NCBI RefSeq assembly: GCF_002000055.1 | Contig: NZ_MVBD01000006.1 | Coordinates: 1 to 64,000, forward strand | Source of the DNA: Marinicella sediminis | GTDB lineage: Bacteria > Pseudomonadota > Gammaproteobacteria > Xanthomonadales > Marinicellaceae | Reading direction: 5' to 3' | Length of the DNA: 64,000 nucleotides | Shown here: positions 46,019 to 55,749 of the stretch, piece after piece | Position numbering within the stretch: the first letter of the stretch is position 1 | Layout: the number at the start of each line of letters is the position of its first letter | The notes under the pieces: model-generated | Told to the model about the DNA's origin: nothing | Seen by the model: the letters and a program-made list of their open reading frames with translations, nothing else | Database searches by the model: none | Made by a program: the position numbers and the translations under genes

Positions 46019-46040
46019 ACCGGCGGGGCCGGTCTTTTTT
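46019..46040. terminator. Terminator after btuB
   Basis: ACCGG-cgggg-CCGGT followed by CTTTTTT. It overlaps the stop codon of convergent pilU by two bases. Confidence 0.75.
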
Positions 46041-47166
46041 ACATCGGTTTATCTTCTTCAAGGCCAATGCCATCCATACCCATCGACAGTGAATCGGCAT
46101 CACCACCTTGAGCCAATTTAATGGCCAGACGTACTTCATTGGCTGAATCGGCATGCCTGAGGGCATCTTCATAGGTGATTTCACCGGCCTGGTACAAATC
46201 GAACATGGCCTGATCAAAGGTTTGCATTCCCATATTGGTGGATTTTTTCATCAGGTCTTTGAGTTTCTCGATCTTGCCTTTGCGGATGTATTCCTGCGCC
46301 AATGGTGAGTTGATCAGAATTTCAACCGCAGCCCTGCGGCCATTACCATCGGGGGTGGGAATCAATTGCTGAGCGACCATCGCCCTGAGGTTTAATGACA
46401 AATCCATCAACAATTGTTCACGGGCGTCTTTGGGGAAAAAGTGTAACACCCGGTCCAGTGCCTGGTTGGCGTTATTGGCGTGTAAAGTGGCCAGACACAA
46501 ATGTCCGGTCTCGGCGAAGGTCACCGCTTGTTGCATGGTTTCGGAAGTTCTGATCTCACCGATCATGATCACATCGGGTGCTTGACGCAGGGTGTTTTTC
46601 AATGCCACTTCAAATGACTCGGTATCCAGACCAACTTCACGCTGGGTGATCACACAACCCTGATGCTCATGTACATACTCAATCGGGTCTTCAATGGTAA
46701 TGATGTGGCCTGTGGTGTTGACATTGCGGTAGCCAACCATGGCTGCCAGCGAGGTCGATTTACCGGTACCGGTACCACCCACAAAAATGATGATCCCCCG
46801 CTTGGTCAGCGACAGTTCTTTCAATACCTCGGGTAACTTCAATGATTCAAAGGTCGGGATTTTGGTTTCTACCCGACGAATCACCATACCAACGGCATTC
46901 CGTTGATAAAATGCACTGACCCTGAAACGACCCACCGAGGATACCCCGATGGCAAAGTTACATTCGTGTGTTCGCTCAAACTCTTCTTTCTGGTAAGGCG
47001 ACATGATGCCTGTGACCATGTCTCTGGCCTGGGCTTTGGTCAGCGGTTGTTGTGTGATGGGAATCACCCGCCCATGAATTTTAATGCTCGGTGGCAAATT
47101 GGCGGTGATAAACAAGTCAGACGCTTTCTTATGCACCATTAATTTCAGGTATGAATTAAAGTCCAT
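46039..47166 (-). CDS. pilU: Type IV pilus retraction ATPase PilU
   Basis: 375 residues from the ATG of MDFNSYLKLM. A PAS-like N-terminal domain (KASDLFITANLPPSIKIHGRV) precedes the secretion ATPase core: Walker A GGTGTGKST, Asp box TIEDPIEYVHEH, Walker B MIGEIR and His box CLATLHANN. The C-terminus is acidic and the protein is longer than PilT, as usual for PilU. It lies downstream of pilT on the same strand with a 156-bp gap, and needs PilT for pilus retraction. Confidence 0.92.
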   Translation of the reverse strand: MDFNSYLKLMVHKKASDLFITANLPPSIKIHGRVIPITQQPLTKAQARDMVTGIMSPYQKEEFERTHECNFAIGVSSVGRFRVSAFYQRNAVGMVIRRVETKIPTFESLKLPEVLKELSLTKRGIIIFVGGTGTGKSTSLAAMVGYRNVNTTGHIITIEDPIEYVHEHQGCVITQREVGLDTESFEVALKNTLRQAPDVIMIGEIRTSETMQQAVTFAETGHLCLATLHANNANQALDRVLHFFPKDAREQLLMDLSLNLRAMVAQQLIPTPDGNGRRAAVEILINSPLAQEYIRKGKIEKLKDLMKKSTNMGMQTFDQAMFDLYQAGEITYEDALRHADSANEVRLAIKLAQGGDADSLSMGMDGIGLEEDKPM

Positions 47167-47322
47167 GGTTATTCCTCTGTATTGGTTTATTGCGGCGACC
47201 GGATATCCGGTCAACCGCTGGAGTTTGTCTTTTTTTCAAGCCACCCAGAATCAATGGTCGACAGGTGGACTACTGATAATCATCTTAGCGCATTCACCGA
47301 CGGGTGTACACGAAACAGGCAA

Positions 47323-48360
47323 TTAATCAAAATCGGCTTTCTTCACCGCCCGTGATCTGGCCTGGGCTTTGGATATCAGGCCTTTGCTGACCAATTCGAT
47401 CAAACACTGATCCAAAGTCTGCATACCCACTGACTGTCCGGTTTGGATGGAAGAGTACATTTGCGCCACTTTGTCTTCACGGATCAGGTTTCTGATCGCC
47501 GGTATGCCTACCATGATTTCGTGTGCTGCCACCCGGCCTCCGCCAACCCGTTTGATCAGGGTTTGGGCCACAACAGCCCGTAATGACTCAGACAACATAG
47601 AACGCACCATGGGTTTCTCACCGGCCGGGAACACGTCAATGATCCGGTCAATGGTTTTCGCCGCTGAGGTGGTGTGCAAAGTACCGAACACCAAGTGACC
47701 GGTTTCAGCCGCTGTCAATGCCAGGCGAATGGTCTCCAGGTCACGCAGCTCACCCACCAGAATGATGTCGGGGTCTTCACGAAGTGCCGAACGCAGCGCG
47801 TTTTCAAAACTCTTGGTATCCCGGTGCACCTCACGCTGGTTAATCAGACATTTATTACTGGTGTGCACAAATTCGATCGGATCCTCAATGGTCAGGATAT
47901 GACCATGTTCCTTCTTATTCAGGTAATCAATCATCGCGGCCAGGGTGGTTGATTTACCCGAGCCGGTGGGCCCCGTTACCAGGATGAGTCCTCTGGGTAC
48001 GTCAATGAGTTCTTTGAATATAGCCGGACAATTGAGGTCTTCAAAAGTCAGAATTTCAGTTGGAATGGTTCTGAATACGCCACCACAACCGCGGTTCTGA
48101 TTAAAAGCATTTACCCTGAAACGGGCCAATCCTGGAATCTCAAATGAAAAGTCGATCTCAAAGGTTTCTTCGTATTCTTTCCTTTGATAATCATTCATGA
48201 TGTCATAGATCATGTCATGCAATTCTTTGTGTTCCAATGGGGGTAGATTGATTCTTCTGACATCCCCGTCCACCCTGATCATGGGTGGCAACCCAGCCGA
48301 CAAATGCAAATCGGACGCCTTATTTTTTACGGTAAAGGCTAATAATTCAGCTATATCCAC
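47323..48360 (-). CDS. pilT: Type IV pilus twitching motility ATPase PilT
   Basis: 345 residues. KASDLHLSAGLPPMIRVDGDV, Walker A GPTGSGKST, Asp box TIEDPIEFVHTS, Walker B LVGELRD and His box VFGTLHTTSA are all present, as is the AIRNLIREDK motif important for retraction. This is the motor that depolymerises pilin for twitching and DNA uptake. Pilus structural genes are elsewhere. Confidence 0.95.
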   Translation of the reverse strand: MDIAELLAFTVKNKASDLHLSAGLPPMIRVDGDVRRINLPPLEHKELHDMIYDIMNDYQRKEYEETFEIDFSFEIPGLARFRVNAFNQNRGCGGVFRTIPTEILTFEDLNCPAIFKELIDVPRGLILVTGPTGSGKSTTLAAMIDYLNKKEHGHILTIEDPIEFVHTSNKCLINQREVHRDTKSFENALRSALREDPDIILVGELRDLETIRLALTAAETGHLVFGTLHTTSAAKTIDRIIDVFPAGEKPMVRSMLSESLRAVVAQTLIKRVGGGRVAAHEIMVGIPAIRNLIREDKVAQMYSSIQTGQSVGMQTLDQCLIELVSKGLISKAQARSRAVKKADFD

Positions 48361-48446
48361 TTGAAAACCCTATCAATTAACTGCTATTGAGTTTAGCTGT
48401 GTTAAGTGATAAATTCCAGTCTACCTCTTAAAAAAGTTGATGTCCG

Positions 48447-48881
48447 ATGACGAAAAGATTCACCTGTTTGCTGCCATTGATTTTGCTGTTGGCAGGTTGT
48501 CCCAGAATCAACAGCACAGTGACCATTAAGGGCACCCAGTTCAATGTTGAGGTGGTTGATGACGATCAATCCCGGGCCATGGGGTTGATGTACCGCCGGT
48601 CAATGGATGATGACGTGGGTATGTTGTTCTTATTTCCAGACGCCGAACCCCGGTCTTTCTGGATGAAAAACACCCTGATTCCACTGGACATTCTTTACTT
48701 TGACCAACACCGCAAACTGGTCAGCATCAGCGCCAATACCCCGCCGTGCAAAAACACCACCAGCCGTTGTCCCAGTTACCCCAGTAAAAAACCAGCCAAG
48801 TATGTGCTGGAAATCAATGCCGGACTGAGTGAACAGTATGGATTTGAGCCAGGCGATGAATTGCTGATGGAGCTGAAATAA
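48447..48881 (+). CDS. DUF192 lipoprotein
   Basis: 144 residues. A lipobox LLLAGC (Cys18) makes it a lipoprotein. The DUF192 signature is clear: VVDDDQSRAMGLMYRRSMDD, MLFLFPDAEPRSFWMKNTLI, DILYFD and YVLEINAGLSEQYGFEPGD. The biochemical role of DUF192 proteins is unknown. The C-x6-C pair (PPCKNTTSRC) is an extra feature. It is a single gene, divergent from pilT. Confidence 0.88.
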   Translation: MTKRFTCLLPLILLLAGCPRINSTVTIKGTQFNVEVVDDDQSRAMGLMYRRSMDDDVGMLFLFPDAEPRSFWMKNTLIPLDILYFDQHRKLVSISANTPPCKNTTSRCPSYPSKKPAKYVLEINAGLSEQYGFEPGDELLMELK

Positions 48882-49001
48882 CCACCAGCCCCTACCGCTG
48901 ATGAGTAAAACCAGTTAAGATATTTGCCGGAATCGGCCTGTTCGGGAGCAAACAGAGGAGCGGTCGAAAACTCATAACCATAATCATTACTAGGGAACAA
49001 C

Positions 49002-50510
49002 ATGAAAATAAAACTGACTTTTTCTGCCATGCTATTGGTGCTGACCAGCCAGGCTTGGGCTGAAACGCTGGATGAACGCATCAACAATGCGGTCGCTCCT
49101 TATCTGAACGAATTCACCAATAAAATATTTGCCACCATCCCGTTTTTTGGTAGCTCAGTTCCCTGGGTGGTGATCTGGTTGGTGGTGGCCGCCTCATTCT
49201 TTACCATCTATTTCAAGTTCATCAACCTGCGTTCTTTCCGCCACGGCTTTGCCCTGATGCGCGGCAAATATGATTACTCCAACGCCCCGGGTGAAGTCAC
49301 CCACTTTCAGGCCTTATCAACGGCCCTGTCAGGAACTGTGGGTCTGGGTAACATTGCCGGCGTGGCGGCGGCCGTCGGCATCGGTGGTGCCGGAGCCACC
49401 TTCTGGATGATTGTCTGTGGTTTACTCGGCATGTCAACCAAGTTTGTGGAATGTACCCTGGGCGTAAAATACCGTGATGTGCTGCCCAACGGCCACGTTC
49501 ACGGCGGACCAATGCGCTACCTGACCAAGGGTTTTGCCGAGAAAGGCATGGCCGGCTTTGGTAAAGTGCTGGCGGTGATTTTCGCCATCTGCTGCATTGG
49601 TGGCTCCTTCGGTGGCGGCAACATGTTCCAGGTCAATCAGGCACTGGAACAAGTGGTCAGCGTCACCGGCGGCGAAGAATCCTTCCTCGCCCAAAATGGC
49701 TGGGTGTTTGGTGTGGTGGTGGCTGCCCTGGTCGGTATCACCGTGATCGGCGGCATCAAAAGCATCGGCAAAGTAACCTCCCGACTGGTGCCTTTCATGG
49801 GCGTTCTGTATGTCATCACTGGTCTGGTTGTCATCCTGATGAATGTGAGCCATGTTCCTGCAGCCATTGGGGCCATCATCGATGGTGCGTTCTCCACCCA
49901 ATCGGCCTTTGGTGGTTTGGTGGGTGTGCTGATCGTTGGCTTCCAACGGGCCGCGTTCTCTAATGAAGCCGGTATCGGTTCAGCCTCCATTGCTCACTCG
50001 GCGGTGAAAACCGATCATCCGGTCACCGAAGGCCTGGTGGCTTTGTATGAACCATTCATCGACACCGTGGTTGTTTGTACCATCACCGCACTGGTCATTG
50101 GTATTGCCGGCTTCATACCTGAAGCCCCGGTCAGCGGACAGGGTATTGCCCTGACCTCTGCGGCTTTTGGTTCCGCCATCTCATGGTTTCCGTATGTGCT
50201 GACCCTGGCCGCTGTGCTGTTTGCTTTTTCCACCATGCTGGCCTGGTCTTACTATGGCCTGCGGGCTTTCAATTTCCTGTTTGGCCACGGTAAAGGTGTC
50301 GATATGACCTACAATGTCATGTTCCTGGCCTTCATTGTGCTGGGTTCATCGATGAGCCTGACGGCTGTGATTGGTTTTTCAGACGCCATGATCTTTGCCA
50401 TGTCGATCCCTAACCTGATCGGCCTGTACTTCCTGGCACCGGTGGTCAAACGTGAACTGACCAACTACATGGCGAAAATCAAATCAGGTGAAATCAAACC
50501 TGCATCTTAA
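49002..50510 (+). CDS. Sodium:alanine (AGCS) symporter, copy 1
   Basis: 502 residues. A signal-like N-terminal helix ([16 protein letters not shown]) precedes the AGCS core, with about 10-11 transmembrane helices. Family motifs are [21 protein letters not shown] near residue 105, [25 protein letters not shown] and [19 protein letters not shown]. It imports alanine or glycine with Na+. A perfect 13-bp terminator separates it from copy 2. Confidence 0.92.
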   Translation: MKIKLTFSAMLLVLTSQAWAETLDERINNAVAPYLNEFTNKIFATIPFFGSSVPWVVIWLVVAASFFTIYFKFINLRSFRHGFALMRGKYDYSNAPGEVTHFQALSTALSGTVGLGNIAGVAAAVGIGGAGATFWMIVCGLLGMSTKFVECTLGVKYRDVLPNGHVHGGPMRYLTKGFAEKGMAGFGKVLAVIFAICCIGGSFGGGNMFQVNQALEQVVSVTGGEESFLAQNGWVFGVVVAALVGITVIGGIKSIGKVTSRLVPFMGVLYVITGLVVILMNVSHVPAAIGAIIDGAFSTQSAFGGLVGVLIVGFQRAAFSNEAGIGSASIAHSAVKTDHPVTEGLVALYEPFIDTVVVCTITALVIGIAGFIPEAPVSGQGIALTSAAFGSAISWFPYVLTLAAVLFAFSTMLAWSYYGLRAFNFLFGHGKGVDMTYNVMFLAFIVLGSSMSLTAVIGFSDAMIFAMSIPNLIGLYFLAPVVKRELTNYMAKIKSGEIKPAS

Positions 50511-50532
50511 TCAGCCATGATCAACCATTGAT

Positions 50533-50565
50533 CACAAAAGCCCAATCTCAGGTTGGGCTTTTGTG
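50533..50565 (+). terminator. Terminator between the two AGCS genes
   Basis: CACAAAAGCCCAA and TTGGGCTTTTGTG form a perfect 13-bp stem with the loop TCTCAGG. A-rich and T-rich arms make it usable in both directions. Confidence 0.85.
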
Positions 50566-50606
50566 TTACTGAAACACCGAAACATAACTCAACCCACTGT
50601 TAAAGT

Positions 50607-52115
50607 ATGAAAAACAAAGTCCTCACTTTCCTGCTGTTACTGCTCTGTAGCGAAGCTGGCTTGGCTGCCGGTATTGATCAGTCCATTAATCAATTTTTAA
50701 CCCCAGTGGCCAATGCCATTGATGCCTTTTTCATGACCCAGGTACCCATCCCTTTTTTGGGGAGTGCGCCGTTTATTGTGATTTGGCTGGTGGTGGCGGC
50801 CACCTTTTTCACCTTGTATTTTAAATTCATTAACCTGCGATCTTTTGGCATCGGCATGAAACTGATCCGTGGTAAATACGACACCTCAGGTGCGGTTGGT
50901 GAGGTGTCACATTTCCAGGCATTGTCCACAGCGGTTTCAGGCACCGTGGGCCTGGGCAACATTGCTGGTGTGGCCACGGCCATCAGCATCGGTGGACCTG
51001 GGGCCACCTTCTGGATGATTCTGGCTGGCTTTTTAGGCATGTCATCAAAATTTGTTGAATGCACATTGGGTGTGAAATACCGCGACGTGCATCCTGATGG
51101 CACGGTGGCAGGTGGACCCATGCGCTATTTGTCCAAAGGCTTTGCCGAGAAAGGTTTCGCCGGATTGGGCAAAACTTTGGCTGTGATGTTTGCGATTTTA
51201 TGTGTGGGTGCTGCTTTGGGTGGCGGCAATATGTTCCAGGCCAACCAATCGTTTGCACAATTACAAAACATCACCGGTGGTAGCGAAGGCATCATGGCAG
51301 GCAAAGGCTGGCTGTTTGGCCTGGTCTTGGCCATCATCACTGGCATCACCATATTAGGCGGTATCAAAAGCATTGCCCGCGTGACTTCAAAACTGGTGCC
51401 CATCATGGGCCTGGTGTATTTGATCACTGGCTTGGTGGTCATTGCCATGAATATCGGACAGCTTCCTGCTGCAGTTGGTCAGATCATTCAGGGCGCTTTC
51501 AACCCATCAGCTGCTTTGGGTGGTGTGATTGGTGTGATGGTGGTGGGCTTTCAACGGGCTGCCTTTTCCAATGAAGCAGGCATTGGTTCGGCGGCCATTG
51601 CCCACTCTGCGGTGAAAACCGATCGCCCGGTGACTGAAGGCCTGGTGGCACTGTATGAGCCGTTCATAGACACGGTGTTGGTATGTACCGTAACCGCTTT
51701 GGTGATCGTGATCACCGGTTCGCTGGACAGCACATCGGGCCTGCAAGGGATTCCGCTGACATCCAATGCCTTTGCCAGCGCCGTGAGTTGGTTTCCGTAT
51801 GTGTTGACGGTGGCCGCCATTTTGTTCGCCTTTTCGACCATGATTTCCTGGTCTTATTATGGCGTCCGGGCCTGGACATTTCTGTTTGGTGAAAACAAAA
51901 CCCAGGAAAACGTCTTTAAGGTCATTTTTTTGGTGTTTGTGGTGATTGGTTCCAGTCTTGACCTTGGTGCTGTGATCGGCTTTTCATTCTCAATGACCCT
52001 GGCCATGGCTTTCCCCAACATCATCGGATTATACTTTCTGGCTCCGGTGGTCAAACATGAGTTACAAACCTTTATGGATGACATCAAAACAGGGAAGGTG
52101 GTGTTCAAGACTTAA
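50607..52115 (+). CDS. Sodium:alanine (AGCS) symporter, copy 2
   Basis: Also 502 residues and alignable to copy 1 from end to end: [55 protein letters not shown] and [19 protein letters not shown]. The N-terminal signal-like helix (KVLTFLLLLLCSEAGLAAG) is shared. Divergence is greatest in the middle loops and C-terminus. The intervening terminator implies separate expression, so the copies may differ in substrate or condition of use. Confidence 0.92.
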   Translation: MKNKVLTFLLLLLCSEAGLAAGIDQSINQFLTPVANAIDAFFMTQVPIPFLGSAPFIVIWLVVAATFFTLYFKFINLRSFGIGMKLIRGKYDTSGAVGEVSHFQALSTAVSGTVGLGNIAGVATAISIGGPGATFWMILAGFLGMSSKFVECTLGVKYRDVHPDGTVAGGPMRYLSKGFAEKGFAGLGKTLAVMFAILCVGAALGGGNMFQANQSFAQLQNITGGSEGIMAGKGWLFGLVLAIITGITILGGIKSIARVTSKLVPIMGLVYLITGLVVIAMNIGQLPAAVGQIIQGAFNPSAALGGVIGVMVVGFQRAAFSNEAGIGSAAIAHSAVKTDRPVTEGLVALYEPFIDTVLVCTVTALVIVITGSLDSTSGLQGIPLTSNAFASAVSWFPYVLTVAAILFAFSTMISWSYYGVRAWTFLFGENKTQENVFKVIFLVFVVIGSSLDLGAVIGFSFSMTLAMAFPNIIGLYFLAPVVKHELQTFMDDIKTGKVVFKT

Positions 52116-52140
52116 TCAGCCGGCATGTCAAACAGATGAC

Positions 52141-52168
52141 AAAGCCTGGGTTTGCCCAGGCTTTTTTT
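52141..52168 (+). terminator. Terminator after AGCS copy 2
   Basis: AAAGCCTGGG and CCCAGGCTTT form a perfect 10-bp stem with loop TTTG, followed by T4. Confidence 0.9.
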
Positions 52169-52333
52169 GTGCTTTAAATAACTGGCTGATTACTTGAGTC
52201 TGCTTGAAAAATGACCGAAAATCATTAGATAAGCTTTTGTGGTTTTAAACTGTAAGCTGCTTGCCAGTCCATGGACTGAACCACAACATCAGAGGTGAAA
52301 TCCCTCATAACAATAATAATAATGGAGTTACCT

Positions 52334-53341
52334 ATGAACATTAAAATTGCCATCAATGGCTACGGCCGGGTCGGTCGTTGTATCCTGCGCGCTTTGTATG
52401 AATACCAGAACCACCCCAACATCCGCATCGTGGCCATCAATGATCTTGGCGCCCACGATGCCATGTGTCACCTCACCCAACATGACACCACACACGGTCG
52501 CTTCAACGCCGACGTATCACTGGATGGTGACCACCTGGTGGTCAATGGTGACCGCATCCGGTTGCTGGCCGAAACCCACCCTGAAAAACTGCCCTGGGAT
52601 GAACTGGGGGTCGATGTGGTGATGGAATGTACCGGCAAATTCCGTACTCGGGAACTGGCCGCCGGACACCTCAAAGCAGGTGCCAAAAAAGTCATCATTT
52701 CTGCACCGGCCAATGGTGAGATAGATGCCACCGTGGTCTATGGGGTCAATGATGATGTACTCACTGCAACAGATCAGGTGATTTCCAATGCCTCGTGCAC
52801 CACCAACTGCCTGGCTCCGCTGACTCAGGTCCTGCATCAGGAAATTGGTGTTGAGTCGGGCCTGATGACCACCATTCATGCTTACACCAACGATCAGGTG
52901 CTCGCAGACACTTATCACAAGGACCTGCGCCGGGCACGGGCAGGCGCGTACAATCAAATCCCCACCAAAACAGGTGCCGCAGTGGCCGTTGGCCTGGTGC
53001 TACCTGAACTGGATGGCAAGCTTGATGGCTATGCGATGCGGGTACCAACACTCAATGTCTCAGCCGTTGACCTGACTTTCATTGCCAGCCGAGAAACTTC
53101 GGTCGCTGAAGTCAATGAAGTGGTAAAATCAGCGGCTGAACAATCTCAGGTCCTGGCATACAACGATCAACCTCTGGTGTCGGTGGATTTCAACCACCAT
53201 CCGGCGTCCTCGGTGTTCGATGCTTCCATGACCAAAGTCAATCAGGGAACGCTGGTCAAAGTGCTCGCCTGGTATGACAACGAATGGGGATTTGCCAACC
53301 GCATGCTGGATGTGTCGGAGGCATTGATGAAGGCCGGTTGA
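52334..53341 (+). CDS. gap: Glyceraldehyde-3-phosphate dehydrogenase, type I
   Basis: 335 residues from the ATG after [25 protein letters not shown] is the NAD-binding loop, Asp37 after the second strand favours NAD, Cys155 in NASCTTNC is catalytic, and the later HAYTNDQ and [13 protein letters not shown] motifs are intact. It oxidises glyceraldehyde 3-phosphate. Epd (erythrose-4-phosphate dehydrogenase) is a close relative with a similar C-terminus (VSVDFNHHP), so the alternative should be kept in mind; the pgk-fba context fits both. Confidence 0.9.
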   Translation: MNIKIAINGYGRVGRCILRALYEYQNHPNIRIVAINDLGAHDAMCHLTQHDTTHGRFNADVSLDGDHLVVNGDRIRLLAETHPEKLPWDELGVDVVMECTGKFRTRELAAGHLKAGAKKVIISAPANGEIDATVVYGVNDDVLTATDQVISNASCTTNCLAPLTQVLHQEIGVESGLMTTIHAYTNDQVLADTYHKDLRRARAGAYNQIPTKTGAAVAVGLVLPELDGKLDGYAMRVPTLNVSAVDLTFIASRETSVAEVNEVVKSAAEQSQVLAYNDQPLVSVDFNHHPASSVFDASMTKVNQGTLVKVLAWYDNEWGFANRMLDVSEALMKAG

Positions 53342-53377
53342 ACGGCGATGAATGATTAGCATTATGGGTGTTAGACA

Positions 53378-54562
53378 ATGAATGTGAAATTAATGGCAGA
53401 TTTGGATCTGAACCACAAGAAAGTATTGATCAGACAGGACTTGAATGTTCCACTGAAGAATGGCGCCATCACCAGTGACCAGCGCATCCTGGCCTCACTG
53501 CCAACCATCAGAATGGCACTGGAAAAAGGCGCTTCAGTGATCATCATGTCCCACCTGGGCAGACCGACAGAGGGTCGTCCTGAAACAGCACTTTCTTTGC
53601 AGCCGGTGGCTGAATACCTCAGCCTGGCACTGAATCAACAGGTTCACCTGATCCGCGACTGGGATGAGGGCGTTGCCACAGAACCGGGTGAAGTGGTGTT
53701 ACTGGAAAACATCCGCTTCAATGTCGGTGAGAAAGCCAATGATGATGGACTGGCCAGGCGCCTGGCACAATTGTGTGATGTGTTTGTCATGGATGCCTTT
53801 GGCACCGCTCACCGTGCCCACGCATCTACCCACGGTGTGGCCCGGTTTGCGCCGGTGGCCTGTGCCGGCCCCTTACTGGCTCACGAACTGGAATCACTGG
53901 CCAAAGGGTTACACAACCCGGCCAGGCCGATGTTGGCCATTGTCGGTGGTTCTAAAGTTTCTACCAAACTGACCGTGTTGGAGAGCTTATCCAGCCAGGT
54001 CGATCAATTGATTGTCGGTGGCGGCATCGCCAACACCTTCATAGCTGCGGCAGGTCATCAGGTTGGAAAGTCGCTCTTTGAAGCAGATTTGCTGGATGAG
54101 GCCCGTAAACTGATCGAACAAGCCAAAACTGCTGGCAGTGAGATTCCCATTCCCACCGATGTGGTGGTCGCCACCAGCTTCAGTGAAGATGCCCAGGCCA
54201 TCATCAAAGACGTCGAAGACGTTGGCCCGTTTGAAATGATTCTCGACATCGGCCCAAAAACAGCTGCACGATATGCTGAAATGGCCAAACAGGCCGGCAC
54301 CGTGATCTGGAATGGACCGGTTGGGGTGTTCGAATTTGATCAATTTGGTGAAGGCACCCGCACTTTGGCCCTTGGAATTGCCGATGGCGAAGGTTTTTCC
54401 ATGGCTGGAGGCGGAGATACGCTTGCTGCGGTTGATAAATATCAAATAAAAGATAAACTATCGTACATTTCAACAGGTGGCGGGGCTTTTCTGGAGTTTC
54501 TGGAGGGCAAACAATTACCTGCTGTGGCTGTACTCGAAGAAATGGCCAACAAAAACACCTGA
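53378..54562 (+). CDS. pgk: Phosphoglycerate kinase
   Basis: 394 residues. [50 protein letters not shown] and the C-terminal GGGDTLAAV / [14 protein letters not shown] motifs define PGK. It converts 1,3-bisphosphoglycerate and ADP to 3-phosphoglycerate and ATP. The start is 36 bp after gap. Confidence 0.96.
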   Translation: MNVKLMADLDLNHKKVLIRQDLNVPLKNGAITSDQRILASLPTIRMALEKGASVIIMSHLGRPTEGRPETALSLQPVAEYLSLALNQQVHLIRDWDEGVATEPGEVVLLENIRFNVGEKANDDGLARRLAQLCDVFVMDAFGTAHRAHASTHGVARFAPVACAGPLLAHELESLAKGLHNPARPMLAIVGGSKVSTKLTVLESLSSQVDQLIVGGGIANTFIAAAGHQVGKSLFEADLLDEARKLIEQAKTAGSEIPIPTDVVVATSFSEDAQAIIKDVEDVGPFEMILDIGPKTAARYAEMAKQAGTVIWNGPVGVFEFDQFGEGTRTLALGIADGEGFSMAGGGDTLAAVDKYQIKDKLSYISTGGGAFLEFLEGKQLPAVAVLEEMANKNT

Positions 54563-54610
54563 ATAATCACCCCGGTTTCACAACCGGACACACACCATTA
54601 GGAATTGAAG

Positions 54611-55636
54611 ATGACAGATAAATTAGACGAAATGATTGAAACAGCAGCAGCCATGGTGGCTGCCGGACGTGGCGTGCTGGCCATTGACGAAAGTACCGGA
54701 ACCTGTAAAAAGCGATTTGACAGCATTGGTGTAGATTGCACCGAAAACAACCGCCGCGACTACCGTCACATGTTGCTCAGTGCACCAGATTTGGGCGAAC
54801 ACATTTCAGGCGCTATTTTGTTTGATGAAACCCTGCGCCAATCATCTGCCGACGGTGTACCGTTGACCAAAATCATGCAGGACAATGGTGTGATTCCAGG
54901 CATCAAAGTCGACAAGGGCGCACACCCAATGGCAGGCTTTGAAGGTGAAAAAATCACCGAAGGGCTGGATGGTCTGCGTGACCGTTTACAGGAATACTAT
55001 GAACTTGGTGCCCGTTTTGCCAAATGGCGTGCGGTGATCACCATCAATGAAGACAATCCATCACAGGCTTGTATTGATGCCAACTGCCATGCATTGGCGC
55101 GCTATGCGGCGCTGTGCCAGGAAGCCGGCCTGGTTCCCATGGTCGAGCCCGAAGTGTTGATGGAAGGCGATCACGATATTCAAACCGCTTATGAAGTCAC
55201 ATTGTTGACTTTAAAAACCCTGTTCGACCAGTTATTTGAGCAAAATGTGGTTCTGGAAGCCTGTATTCTGAAGTCCAGCATGGTGGTACCTGGTGCCGAT
55301 TGTGCTGAACAGGCTGATGTTGATGAGGTGGCAGAAGCCACCCTGGATTGTTTCTTTAACACCGTGCCTGCTTCACTGGCCGGCATCGTATTCCTTTCTG
55401 GCGGACAATCTGAGATAGAAGCCACTGAACACCTCGATGCCATGAACCGGGTGGGTGATTTACCCTGGCCGCTGAGTTTTTCTTACGGCCGTGCACTGCA
55501 GGCTTCGGCATTGAAAGTTTGGGGTGCAAATCCTCAGGATAACGTCAAAGCAGCTCAGGCAGAATTGTTGCACAGAGCCCGTATGAATGGCTTGGCAACC
55601 ATGGGTCAATACGAGTCCAAACTCGAGCAGGAATAA
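54611..55636 (+). CDS. fba: Fructose-bisphosphate aldolase, class I
   Basis: 341 residues from the ATG of MTDKLDE; a TTG two codons upstream is possible. GRGVLAIDESTGTCKKRF, RDYRHMLLSAPDLGEHISGA, FAKWRAVITI and the Schiff-base lysine in ILKSSMVVPG mark the vertebrate-like class I (FbaA) enzyme, with GGQSEIEATEHL near the C-terminus. Most gammaproteobacteria use the class II metal enzyme at this position after pgk, so the class I form is notable. Confidence 0.93.
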   Translation: MTDKLDEMIETAAAMVAAGRGVLAIDESTGTCKKRFDSIGVDCTENNRRDYRHMLLSAPDLGEHISGAILFDETLRQSSADGVPLTKIMQDNGVIPGIKVDKGAHPMAGFEGEKITEGLDGLRDRLQEYYELGARFAKWRAVITINEDNPSQACIDANCHALARYAALCQEAGLVPMVEPEVLMEGDHDIQTAYEVTLLTLKTLFDQLFEQNVVLEACILKSSMVVPGADCAEQADVDEVAEATLDCFFNTVPASLAGIVFLSGGQSEIEATEHLDAMNRVGDLPWPLSFSYGRALQASALKVWGANPQDNVKAAQAELLHRARMNGLATMGQYESKLEQE

Positions 55637-55680
55637 GTAGATAAAAGTCGTTCCCGCGGGATTGCGGTAATGACAAAAAC

Positions 55681-55722
55681 ACAACAACGCTCATCACTGA
55701 TTTCAGTCATGAGCGTTGTTGT
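55681..55722 (+). terminator. Long hairpin after the aldolase gene
   Basis: ACAACAACGCTCAT and ATGAGCGTTGTTGT form a perfect 14-bp stem, extended inside by ACTGA/TCAGT. No T tract follows, so it may be an mRNA-processing or attenuating structure instead of a strict terminator. Confidence 0.6.
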
Positions 55723-55732
55723 CTCAATGACA

Positions 55733-55748
55733 ATGTTGGGGGCAACAT
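55733..55748 (+). promoter_or_regulatory. Ribosome-binding site of maeB in a hairpin loop
   Basis: ATGTTG-GGGG-CAACAT lies one base before CATG. The GGGG loop is the only Shine-Dalgarno-like sequence for maeB, at suitable spacing. It would be exposed in the loop of a 6-bp stem. Confidence 0.45.
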
Positions 55749-55749
55749 C

